The notes under the pieces are model-generated. The model was not told the DNA's origin. It did no database searches and saw nothing but the letters and a program-made list of their open reading frames with translations. A DNA stretch of 40,354 bases, taken from Candidatus Bathyarchaeota archaeon (GTDB lineage: Archaea > Thermoproteota > Bathyarchaeia > 40CM-2-53-6 > RBG-13-38-9). How positions within the stretch are numbered: position 1 is the stretch's first letter; every line of letters starts with the position of its first letter. The stretch spans positions 1-40,354 of the forward strand of contig JAGTRD010000014.1 in assembly GCA_018396915.1 (NCBI GenBank), written 5' to 3'. Shown in pieces: positions 34,366 to 40,354 of this stretch. The position numbers and the translations under genes were made by a program.

Positions 34366-34488
34366 GGCCGCCGGCGAGATTCGAACTCGCCCTCCAGGCT
34401 CCATTGGCCAAGACCAGCCGAGGGTCTTTCAGGCCTGTACGCTAACCAGGTTCCGCAGAGAATCTTTCTCTTCTACGTTACGGCGGCC
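34366..34488 (-). tRNA. tRNA-His (GTG) with two introns, one inside the anticodon
   Basis: G-1 (34488) pairs with C73 (34366), the tRNA-His identity element. The acceptor stem is GCCGCCG/CGGCGGC; CCA is not encoded. Intron 1 (22 bases, about 34457-34478) falls at 9/10 (up to 12/13 because of a repeated CG) and contains the hairpin AGAGAA/TTCTCT. The D-loop is AACCTGGTTA. The anticodon stem is CAGGC/GCCTG. The loop is CTG, then intron 2 (26 bases, 34404-34429), then TGGA. Splicing gives CTGTGGA with anticodon GTG. A 37/38 cut would give GAA instead, at odds with G-1:C73. The T-arm is GCGAG-TTCGAAT-CTCGC. Confidence 0.85.
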
Positions 34489-34512
34489 ACCATTTCTCTT
34501 CTCGATCCCACC

Positions 34513-34522
34513 TATAATTTAA
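34513..34522 (-). promoter_or_regulatory. TATA-like box of tRNA-His
   Basis: On the minus strand TTAAATTATA lies 25-34 bases upstream of G-1 of tRNA-His. The composition and spacing fit an archaeal TATA box. Confidence 0.5.
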
Positions 34523-34601
34523 GGGTTTGGTGAATCTAACCGTTGACTCCAATCTTATATCTTACTATGTGGATTCTCGCCTGAAGTAGTGTGTATGCGA
34601 T

Positions 34602-35132
34602 ATGGAGGAGCTTGTCTCATCTACAAGAATCTATGATGGTAAGATCATAAATCTGAGGGTTGACCAGATCAAGTTGCCAGACGGTAGCCTGCACCAGAGG
34701 GAGATAGTTGAGCATCCAGGCGCAGTCGCTATTCTACCAGTCCTCGATGATGGTAGGATCCTTCTCATCCGACAGTATAGGCACGCCGTAGGTAAGATCC
34801 TCCTTGAGATACCTGCTGGAACCTTAGCGAAAGATGAGGATCCGAAAGAATGTGCAAGACGTGAACTCTTAGAGGAGACAGGTTACATGGCCGAATCCAT
34901 AACGGAACTCTTCAGCTGCTACCTGGCCCCAGGATACAGCAGTGAGAGAATCCACATATACCAAGCCTCAGGACTTAGGATGGTAGGTTCAAGAAGGGAT
35001 GCCGATGAGTATATAGAGCTTGAACCAGTGACCGTGGATGAGGTTGAGGCCATGATAAGAAATAGGCAGATTCAAGATGCTAAGACAATTGCTGGAGTAA
35101 CCTTCTACCTGTGGAGAAGAGGGTTGGGATGA
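34602..35132 (+). CDS. Nudix hydrolase, ADP-ribose pyrophosphatase type
   Basis: This 176-residue protein probably hydrolyses ADP-ribose or related nucleoside diphosphates to AMP and ribose 5-phosphate. The Nudix box is complete across residues 73-95: G73, E79 and RELLEETGY (87-95). Upstream IVEHPGAVAILPVLDDGRIL and IRQYRHAVGKILLEIPAGT match the ADPRase subfamily (the Q-Y-R of RQYRHAVG). The ATG at 34602 is the only clear start. It is monocistronic, and the TATA box of tRNA-Leu begins 3 bases after the stop codon. Confidence 0.93.
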   Translation: MEELVSSTRIYDGKIINLRVDQIKLPDGSLHQREIVEHPGAVAILPVLDDGRILLIRQYRHAVGKILLEIPAGTLAKDEDPKECARRELLEETGYMAESITELFSCYLAPGYSSERIHIYQASGLRMVGSRRDADEYIELEPVTVDEVEAMIRNRQIQDAKTIAGVTFYLWRRGLG

Positions 35133-35134
35133 AT

Positions 35135-35144
35135 CTTAAATTTA
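35135..35144 (+). promoter_or_regulatory. TATA-like box of tRNA-Leu
   Basis: CTTAAATTTA lies 31-40 bases upstream of the first base of tRNA-Leu and immediately after the Nudix stop codon. The composition and spacing suit an archaeal TATA box. Confidence 0.5.
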
Positions 35145-35174
35145 ACCGGGGGATACAATACCTTGACAGTCTAT

Positions 35175-35336
35175 GCGGGGGTACCCGAGACCTCGCATAT
35201 ATATGCGAGGCAGGAATCAGGCTAAAGGGGCAGGACTACAGGAAAGTAAAACTGTAGGGTCAGACTTAAGATCTGAAGAGTATTAGCCATCCTGTGGCGT
35301 AGGCCTTCGTGGGTTCGAATCCCACCCCCCGCACCA
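35175..35336 (+). tRNA. tRNA-Leu (TAA) with three introns
   Basis: The acceptor stem is GCGGGGG/CCCCCGC with A73 and encoded CCA; the T-arm is GTGGG-TTCGAAT-CCCAC. Intron 1 (28 bases, 35190-35217) is in the D-loop after CCCGAG and contains a perfect 20-base palindrome (35191-35210). The anticodon stem is CAGGA (35231-35235) with TCCTG (35290-35294). Intron 2 (29 bases, about 35236-35264; position ambiguous from 30/31 to 33/34 because of a GACT repeat) precedes CTTAAGA. Intron 3 (18 bases, 35272-35289) is at about 38/39. The variable arm GGC-GTAG-GCC is that of a class II tRNA. The spliced tRNA closely resembles archaeal tRNA-Leu. Confidence 0.87.
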
Positions 35337-35435
35337 AGTCACACATAAGAAATAATATGATACTCGCTACGCTAACCAACAGAATTCCCTGAAGAAAATG
35401 GTATTTTGGGAATAGATTGATTCGGTGATGTGAGA

Positions 35436-35603
35436 TCACTTTCTCTTTTTCTTGGCTACTATCCTTCTAGTTTTCTTTCTCCCCACTTTTCTCATTGGAG
35501 TATTACAGCAAATTAGGTCGCATTCTGCGCAGCCACAAACTTCGTCTACAGCACATACCACGCCGCATACATCACATTTGTACAGATCTCCTTTGGTGAC
35601 CAA
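35436..35603 (-). CDS. Desulforedoxin-like small metal protein with basic tail
   Basis: The 55-residue protein begins MVTKGDLYKCDVCGVVC, followed by LICCNTPMRK, which together resemble the desulforedoxin Fe(Cys)4 site (CXXC and CC). Extra cysteines in VCGCAEC lie between them. After the domain comes a strongly basic tail (KKTRRIVAKKKRK), unlike the usual desulforedoxin. I chose TTG 35603 because GGAGGGTGA stands 4 bases upstream; the frame is open to 35750 but upstream residues look non-coding. Possible roles are electron transfer or metal-dependent nucleic-acid binding. The family call rests on cysteine spacing. Confidence 0.65.
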   Translation of the reverse strand: MVTKGDLYKCDVCGVVCAVDEVCGCAECDLICCNTPMRKVGRKKTRRIVAKKKRK

Positions 35604-36019
35604 GATCTCACCCTCCGGAAAATATATGCTGCTTCCATACTCAAAACATTTGCTATATGGAATGTGAATCACTTTTGAACAGACATTACTCCTGATGGTG
35701 GTTCTCGCTATAATATGGTTACCTGCCACAAACGTCCCAGAGGCATCCATACAAACCTCTACCTGCGGTCACCACTCCAACATCAAATCGATCCCGACTA
35801 TGCTGCCAAAAGCGGCAGCCCAGAATTGATTTCAATCAGATCCTTATGGCAGTTGGCATCTAGCCTCCGCGTCATATCTTCAACCGTTCCGACTATTCAT
35901 CACTGGTATTCGCCTGCAGAAAGAATATTCTGAGTCGGATAGATACCAAAGTTTATCTACTTATTCCGTAACATATAAATTATCGAAAAAGTCTTGTATG
36001 TTTGGAGAGGCTGCTCCTC
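35604..36019. other. Gene-free stretch upstream of the ABC ATPase
   Basis: About 415 bases separate the desulforedoxin-like start from the ABC gene. The open frames here (a 49-codon upstream extension of the desulforedoxin frame and a 72-codon plus-strand frame at 35715-35933) show no convincing protein features or ribosome-binding sites. AT-rich sequence near 35940-35990 probably contains the promoter of the ABC gene. Confidence 0.4.
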
Positions 36020-37111
36020 TTGGTTGGTGTTGTTTTAAAGAATGTCTCTAAACATTTCGGTGACGTGAAGGCTGTCGACGATGTGAACCTAGATATTAAG
36101 GATAAGGAGTTTATAACTCTGCTTGGGCCTTCCGGATGTGGTAAGACGACGACCCTACGGTTGATAGCTGGATTGGAGACCTTGACAAGAGGCGATATAT
36201 ACATTGGTGATCGGTTGGTCAACGATCTCCCTCCTAAGGATAGAGATATAGCGATGGTTTTCCAGAGCTACGCTCTGTACCCACATATGAGCGTATATGA
36301 TAACATAGCATTTCCCCTCAAGATTAGGAAGCTACCTAAGGATGAGATTGAAAGGAAGGTAAATTATGCAGCTGAGCTTCTCGGCATATCTAGACTTCTT
36401 AAACGTAAGCCTAAGGAGTTGAGTGGGGGTGAGAGGCAGAGGGTCGCCCTTGGCAGGGCTATAGTTAGGAACCCCCAAGTATTCCTTATGGACGAGCCTC
36501 TCAGCAACCTCGATGCGAAGCTACGTGTATACATGAGGGCTGAGCTGATAAGGCTACAGAAGATGCTGGCTACAACCCTCATCTATGTTACACACGACCA
36601 GGTTGAGGCGATGACGATGAGCAACAGAATAGCTATTATGAATCATGGTAAACTGATTCAGGTGGCTCCTCCAAACATAATATACAGCAACCCAGCAGAC
36701 ACATTCGTAGCAGGATTCATAGGAAGCCCACCGATGAACTTCATAGACTGCTCATATATGTCCAAGAACGGTCAAGCATATCTTGATGCAGGAACCTTCC
36801 AGATAGATGTGACAGAGTATAGAGACCTGATTGTGAAGGAGGCTAAGGGTTCGGAGTTGATTCTGGGCGTCAGACCTGAAGATGTCACCGTATATAGGGA
36901 GAGGCCTCCAGGTGAATCGGTTGAGGCTGAGGTCTACGCGACTGAGCCGCTGGGCTCAGAGATAATAATAAACCTGAAGGTAGGAGATTCAATAGTGAAA
37001 GCAAAGAGCACACCAGAATTCAAGGCTGAGATGGGTGACAGACTATACCTAACAATGAACAAGGATAAGATGCACATATTCGACAGAGCAACAGGAAAAG
37101 CAGTAATGTAA
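36020..37111 (+). CDS. ABC transporter ATP-binding protein, MalK/UgpC type
   Basis: This is the nucleotide-binding subunit of a carbohydrate-type ABC importer. Walker A is GPSGCGKTT (residues 36-44), the Q-loop VFQSYALYPHMSV, the signature LSGGERQ (132-138), and Walker B FLMDEPLSNLD (about 153-163). The H-loop is YVTHDQVEAMT. The C-terminal TOBE domain is present (LGVRPEDVTVY). The frame is open to TTG 36002, but TTG 36020 gives the usual MVGVVLKNVSKHFG start. No permease or substrate-binding gene accompanies it here, so it is either an orphan or shared by several importers, as is known for MsmX-type ATPases. Confidence 0.92.
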   Translation: MVGVVLKNVSKHFGDVKAVDDVNLDIKDKEFITLLGPSGCGKTTTLRLIAGLETLTRGDIYIGDRLVNDLPPKDRDIAMVFQSYALYPHMSVYDNIAFPLKIRKLPKDEIERKVNYAAELLGISRLLKRKPKELSGGERQRVALGRAIVRNPQVFLMDEPLSNLDAKLRVYMRAELIRLQKMLATTLIYVTHDQVEAMTMSNRIAIMNHGKLIQVAPPNIIYSNPADTFVAGFIGSPPMNFIDCSYMSKNGQAYLDAGTFQIDVTEYRDLIVKEAKGSELILGVRPEDVTVYRERPPGESVEAEVYATEPLGSEIIINLKVGDSIVKAKSTPEFKAEMGDRLYLTMNKDKMHIFDRATGKAVM

Positions 37112-37127
37112 ACTTCATCCCGGAAAG

Positions 37128-37140
37128 GGTTCGGTGAACC
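37128..37140. terminator. Small hairpin between convergent genes
   Basis: GGTTC and GAACC flank GGT in the 57-base gap between the ABC ATPase and the convergent epimerase gene. A short A-run (AAAAAA) follows on the plus strand and would be a U-run for the minus-strand gene. It could assist termination; archaeal termination usually needs only U-runs, so the call is weak. Confidence 0.25.
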
Positions 37141-37168
37141 ACACCACCTTCAAAAAAGTGCCCCCACT

Positions 37169-38317
37169 TTACTCTATTGTGTAGACCAGTTCTGCAATCT
37201 TTTCTTTGACGGTTACTCCGAGTCCAGGTCTTCCGGACGGTATGCGTGAACCCATAGCGAATCGGGGTCTCGAATCTTCGGTTACAATGTCGCTTTTAAG
37301 CTCAAGATCCGTATCCAGGTCTGAGCATGCGATATTCTCGACTCCGGCGGCAAAATTTGCTCCGTAGGCGATTCCAACCCCGCTCTCCACCATACATCCA
37401 ACCATAACTTGGAGGCCGTTCTCTTTGGCAAGTCTGACAGCTTCGAGACCAGGAGTTATTCCACCCACCTTCTGAAGTTTCAGGTTTACACCCTTAGCTG
37501 CTCTCAACTCAACTATTCTTTTGACATCTTCGATCGTCGCGGCTGATTCGTCGGCGAAGATAGGTATCTTGGATTTGACGGTTATCTGCCTGAGTTTTGC
37601 AAGGTCTTCCTTGGGGCATGGCTGCTCTATGAGAACCACTCGAGACCCTATCAGGTCGTAGATATTGTTGAATAGGTCTGCAGCCGAGTCTGGGTCGTTG
37701 TAGGACTGGTTTGCGTCCAACGTCAATTCACCAGGATATAATTCGGCTACAGCCATTACCCTCTCAAGGTCTGAGTTGGGGTCCCCTGAAAGTTTCAGCT
37801 TCAACCTGGATAGGTTGGCATCCTTGTATCTGTCCAAAATTTTTTTGACCCTCTCCTCGGTCTCATACTTAGGCCCGAGGTACAGTGTTACAGTGTTTGG
37901 GATGAGTCTAGGCTTCTCTGACCCTAAGATCTGGTATATCGGTTTTCCAAGAATCTTCCCTGCGATGTCGTAGCAGGCTGAGTCTACCGCAGCTATGGAT
38001 GTTGAACTTGATAATCCCAATTCTTCAGAGGCTCTGTTTAGGATTGAATTTATCTTACCGATTTCTGTTGGGTCTTCACCGATGAGGTATCTCCCTGATC
38101 TTTGAAGGAATTTTATTGAGTCGACTTGGCTGTCGCCTGTCACAGGGGTGAGTGGTGCAGCCTCACCGTAACCAGATATTCCCGAATCTGTATCAACAAT
38201 TACGAGAACGTTTGATGTTTGAGTGAAGGTGGTGTATGAGATTCTGAGTGGTTCATGGAATTCGAGGTTCAGATTGTAGGCTCTGATTCTGGTGATCTTC
38301 AAGGGTTGAACATCCAA
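37169..38317 (-). CDS. Dipeptide epimerase-like enolase-superfamily enzyme
   Basis: The 382-residue protein has the enolase-superfamily N-terminal capping domain and TIM barrel. Catalytic landmarks are RLKLKLSG (the KXK base near residue 170), LTLDANQSY, VLIEQP and IFADES for Mg binding, and NLKLQKVGG for the second lysine. The C-terminal SDLDTDLEL includes the DXD motif that binds the substrate amino group in dipeptide epimerases (Ala-Glu type). It therefore probably epimerises L-Ala-D/L-Glu or related dipeptides. Muconate cycloisomerase relatives lack the DXD, which argues against that call. It is divergent from the aminotransferase gene across 91 bases. Confidence 0.88.
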   Translation of the reverse strand: MDVQPLKITRIRAYNLNLEFHEPLRISYTTFTQTSNVLVIVDTDSGISGYGEAAPLTPVTGDSQVDSIKFLQRSGRYLIGEDPTEIGKINSILNRASEELGLSSSTSIAAVDSACYDIAGKILGKPIYQILGSEKPRLIPNTVTLYLGPKYETEERVKKILDRYKDANLSRLKLKLSGDPNSDLERVMAVAELYPGELTLDANQSYNDPDSAADLFNNIYDLIGSRVVLIEQPCPKEDLAKLRQITVKSKIPIFADESAATIEDVKRIVELRAAKGVNLKLQKVGGITPGLEAVRLAKENGLQVMVGCMVESGVGIAYGANFAAGVENIACSDLDTDLELKSDIVTEDSRPRFAMGSRIPSGRPGLGVTVKEKIAELVYTIE

Positions 38318-38408
38318 TTATAGAGAATAGAATATTTTTGGTGTGGGCTCTAATATTGTTATTGAGGTTGAGGTCAGAGGGTTCGATGTGTTTTGAGGTT
38401 TAGAGTCT

Positions 38409-39656
38409 ATGCGGAAAACATATCTGGTATACTCATCATATTTTTGGATGATGCGTATGGACGATATCTTTCTTGATATATATGGTAATACTGGGACAGG
38501 CATCTCAGATACAGATGTGAAGACTCTCAGGGCGATGCTGAGACGGTTCAATCTTCACACGAAGGAGTTTCATCAATACTGGGATGAGACCGAGGATATG
38601 TTGAGGAAGGTCTTCCAGACAAGGAATGAGGTTGTGGCTGTCACAGGTTCTATCAGGGTTGCTTTCGATGTGGTGTTGAGTAACCTCGTTGAGAGGGGTG
38701 ACAAGATACTTGTATTGACGAACGGCTATTGGGGCGACTATGTTCCAAGGGTTGTCGAGTCTTACGGTGGTGAAGCCGTCGTATGCAGGGATGATCCTAG
38801 AAGGCCTGTGAGTCTGGGCAAGGTTGAGGATTCTTTGAGAGAGCATGGTGATGTGAAGGCTGTGACGGTGATGCATGTTGAGACAGATACCGGTGTTGCG
38901 AACCGGATCAGAGAGATAGGGGAGATTGTCAGAAGAATGTCTGATGCTCTATACGTTGTTGACTGCGCAACATCGCTTGGAGGGATGGAGGTTAAGGTCG
39001 ACGATTGGCGGATAGACTTCTGCTTCTCGGGCTCACATAAATGTTTGACGGCCCCTGTAGGCTTGGCCTTCATAACGGTGAGTGGCAGAGGCTGGGAGGC
39101 TATTCAGAACAGGAAGACTCCTGTCCTGGGCATATACAACAATCTGGTTCCATGGAGGAAGCCTTTAAAGTTGGAGTGTGAGCCGCCGATACCTGCGCTG
39201 GTCGTCCATGCGGTCAGGTCCACTCTGGAATGGATCCTCTCCAAGGGTATGGATAATGTTTTCAAGATGCATGAGGTCGCCGCCTGCGCCTTAAGATGTG
39301 GACTCATCGAGATGGGCTTGGAAGTCTTTCCAGACTGCTCCAGCTGTGGAGGCTGCACCTCAAAGGATAGGTATTGCAGCGACGTCGTAACAACCCTCAA
39401 ATATCCTGAGAGAGTCAACTCTGATGATTTTGAGGATATTATGGGGCGGAGGTATCATCTCTCGGTCATCGCCTCACCTTACAGACCTGAATGTTTCCAG
39501 CTTGGCACAATAAATATGCTCCAAACATCACCAGGCTACATACTGAAGCTTGTAACAACATTGGGGTTGACTATGTCTGAGCTCGGGGTAGATATAGACT
39601 TGGAGGGTGGGTTAAGAAGGGCGAACGAGATTCTCTGCAGCCAAGAAATATTATGA
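38409..39656 (+). CDS. Class V aminotransferase (alanine-glyoxylate/serine-pyruvate type) with Cys-rich insertion
   Basis: This 415-residue PLP enzyme transfers amino groups between small amino acids and glyoxylate or pyruvate. The PLP lysine is Lys211 in FSGSHKCLTAPVG, and VVDCATSLGG contains the PLP-binding Asp. VTGSIRVAFDVVLSNLV is the phosphate-binding segment. An unusual insertion, CSSCGGCTSKDRYC (Cys310, 313, 316, 323), sits between the large- and small-domain segments and looks like a metal or Fe-S site. The start could be ATG 38409 (GAGGT 9 bases upstream) or ATG 38457, which gives the more family-like MDDIFLDIYGNTGTG. It is divergent from the dipeptide epimerase, suggesting a role in peptide or amino-acid use. 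Confidence 0.85.
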   Translation: MRKTYLVYSSYFWMMRMDDIFLDIYGNTGTGISDTDVKTLRAMLRRFNLHTKEFHQYWDETEDMLRKVFQTRNEVVAVTGSIRVAFDVVLSNLVERGDKILVLTNGYWGDYVPRVVESYGGEAVVCRDDPRRPVSLGKVEDSLREHGDVKAVTVMHVETDTGVANRIREIGEIVRRMSDALYVVDCATSLGGMEVKVDDWRIDFCFSGSHKCLTAPVGLAFITVSGRGWEAIQNRKTPVLGIYNNLVPWRKPLKLECEPPIPALVVHAVRSTLEWILSKGMDNVFKMHEVAACALRCGLIEMGLEVFPDCSSCGGCTSKDRYCSDVVTTLKYPERVNSDDFEDIMGRRYHLSVIASPYRPECFQLGTINMLQTSPGYILKLVTTLGLTMSELGVDIDLEGGLRRANEILCSQEIL

Positions 39657-39720
39657 ATAGCAAATATTGGCCTACTGAACCAACAGAATCTTACACTGAA
39701 CTTTAAGCCGTCTAGAGATT

Positions 39721-39888
39721 GTGAATGCCGTTAACGTCGAGAATGTTGTCGGCTTGATGGAGTTCCTTCCAATCGATCAAGATTCTTTGAAGAGTTTAGA
39801 AGCGGAGAGAAGTTTGGCTGCCGCAAGCATAGCTGAGGAATGCCTAGAGATGGTTGCTATTGAAATAGCCATATGGCGCCTAACATAG
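39721..39888 (+). pseudogene. Small ORF, possible PIN-domain remnant
   Basis: GTG 39721 starts a 55-residue frame with NVENVVGLMEFLPIDQDSLK and then an alanine-rich helix and IEIAIWRLT. The VVGLMEFLPIDQDSL pattern is reminiscent of the central part of archaeal PIN (VapC) proteins, but the catalytic acids are lacking. It lies just upstream of an intact vapBC pair, so a decayed toxin gene is possible. Low confidence; it may simply be a small unknown protein. Confidence 0.3.
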
Positions 39889-39942
39889 CAAGGTCAAACA
39901 TACTGGTCAGATCCTGGAAAATAGGGAAACTGTGGATGAATC

Positions 39943-39950
39943 TTTATAAA
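39943..39950 (+). promoter_or_regulatory. TATA box of the vapBC operon
   Basis: TTTATAAA lies 30 bases upstream of the vapB ATG, immediately before a perfect inverted repeat. It is a near-ideal archaeal box A, and the spacing implies a short leader or leaderless transcript. Confidence 0.65.
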
Positions 39951-39953
39951 GTT

Positions 39954-39972
39954 GTATTACAGTACGTAATAC
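39954..39972 (+). promoter_or_regulatory. Inverted-repeat operator of vapBC
   Basis: GTATTAC and GTAATAC form a perfect 7-bp inverted repeat separated by AGTAC. It lies between the TATA box and the vapB start codon, where a bound VapB ribbon-helix-helix dimer or VapBC complex would block transcription. Such autoregulation is known for VapBC systems; the site itself is seen directly. Confidence 0.7.
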
Positions 39973-39979
39973 GGTAGAG

Positions 39980-40204
39980 ATGAGCATCATAACTATTAGG
40001 GTTGCAAAGGAAATTAAGGAAAAGCTGGAAAAATATAATGTTAATACCAGTGAGACTGTGAGAAAATTGCTTGACAAATATCTTGCAGAATTAGAATTGA
40101 AGGATCTTGAGGAGAGGCTGGAGCGATTAAAAGGGCGCATAGGCAATAAAATAGATCCGAAACTTGTAGCTGAGCTTGTACGAGGGGATAGGGAAGCATA
40201 TTGA
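39980..40204 (+). CDS. vapB: VapB-type antitoxin
   Basis: This 74-residue protein starts MSIITIRVAKEIKEKLEKYN and continues NTSETVRKLLDKYLAEL, a ribbon-helix-helix DNA-binding domain (strand then two helices). The C-terminal half is helical and charged and would bind and cover the toxin. It is preceded by a TATA box and a perfect operator. Its stop overlaps the toxin start in TTGA, giving coupled translation. The antitoxin neutralises VapC and represses the operon. Confidence 0.85.
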   Translation: MSIITIRVAKEIKEKLEKYNVNTSETVRKLLDKYLAELELKDLEERLERLKGRIGNKIDPKLVAELVRGDREAY

Positions 40205-40354
40205 AGTACTTGTTAGACGCATCAGCACTCTTGCCACTGGTCGCTAGAGGTGGCAAACAACTGATATCTGAAACCGCTCGTGAAGATCTGGCTACCACAG
40301 ACCTAGCAATACATGAAGCCTGCAACAGCCTCTGGAAACTCTCGACATTACTGA
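40201..40354 (+). CDS. vapC: VapC PIN-domain ribonuclease toxin, 5' part
   Basis: A TTG at 40201 overlaps the vapB stop (TTGA) and opens a frame running off the right edge. The first residues KYLLDASALLPLVARGG carry the first PIN Asp (LDASAL). The segment DLATTDLAIHEACNSLWKL contains the conserved acidic residue after TTDL (IHEACN). PIN toxins cleave RNA, often tRNA or rRNA. Only 51 codons are visible, so the last acidic residues cannot be checked. Confidence 0.85.
   Translation, partial: MKYLLDASALLPLVARGGKQLISETAREDLATTDLAIHEACNSLWKLSTLL

Noticed and set aside
34395-34437. Reading the 34366 tRNA as tRNA-Phe with a 37/38 intron
   Set aside because: G-1 and C73 are tRNA-His features, and removal of the intron between 34 and 35 gives GTG with a normal His loop; tRNA-Phe is present at 29923.
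34348-34533. 61-codon plus-strand frame
   Set aside because: It is antisense to tRNA-His and includes its promoter; no ribosome-binding site or family pattern.
35227-35294. tRNA-Leu anticodon stem GCAGA/TCTGT with introns of 30 and 19 bases
   Set aside because: It removes base 26 and weakens the D-stem; the CAGGA/TCCTG alternative keeps all standard positions.
1-40354. CRISPR arrays, rRNA genes and intact insertion sequences
   Set aside because: No regularly spaced direct repeats, rRNA signatures, or transposase with terminal inverted repeats were seen.

Overview
The window is a gene-dense archaeal chromosome segment. Signature genes are archaeal or TACK-type: aIF2-beta, aIF1A, RIO1 kinase, a Dim2-like KH protein, both subunits of topoisomerase VI, ribosomal proteins S19e, L39e and L31e, a PDCD5 homologue, RNase P Rpp21, Nep1 and an archaeal inactivated PolB. 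TTG and GTG starts, TTGA/GTGA start-stop overlaps and TATA-like boxes are common. I infer an uncultivated TACK archaeon, possibly Bathyarchaeia-like; lineage cannot be fixed from this sequence alone.

Layout. 1-9.3 kb is informational: the end of a tRNA methylthiotransferase, PHP protein and MetRS on the minus strand, then aIF2-beta/DUF424 and aIF1A-RIO1-KH-Top6B-Top6A on the plus strand. Top6B is split by a 406-residue intein whose homing endonuclease motifs have lost their acidic residues. 9.3-22.9 kb mixes metabolism (cyclase-family hydrolase, two ADP-forming acyl-CoA synthetase alpha subunits, UPF0210, a soluble reductive-dehalogenase homologue) with ribosomal genes (S19e-PDCD5-L39e-L31e; Rpp21-YhbY; Nep1) and transporters. 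23-28.7 kb holds two radical SAM genes and a three-gene operon of a RecA-like protein with a lost Walker A, a 93-residue protein and a B-family polymerase with destroyed catalytic motifs. 28.7-29.7 kb looks like decayed accessory DNA, including a frameshifted HEPN-like gene, beside a tRNA pair. 30-40 kb carries a two-subunit fumarase, two small zinc/iron proteins, an MFS exporter, a Nudix hydrolase, an ABC ATPase, a dipeptide epimerase, an aminotransferase and, at the right edge, a vapBC toxin-antitoxin pair with a clear operator.

The most striking observation concerns tRNA. All five tRNA genes that I can fold (Gly-GCC, Phe-GAA, Ala-CGC, His-GTG, Leu-TAA) carry two or three short introns each. 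That makes twelve in total, only two of them at the canonical 37/38 position. The others lie in the D-arm, anticodon stem or T-arm, and one cuts the His anticodon itself. Removing them gives textbook cloverleaves with the expected identity elements (G3:U70 in Ala, G-1:C73 in His, G37 in Phe). Such density is best known from Thermoproteales. It implies a splicing endonuclease with broad specificity.

Functionally the window is a translation/ribosome-biogenesis and DNA-topology core interleaved with acyl-CoA, fumarate and peptide metabolism. I found no rRNA genes, CRISPR arrays or intact insertion sequences.
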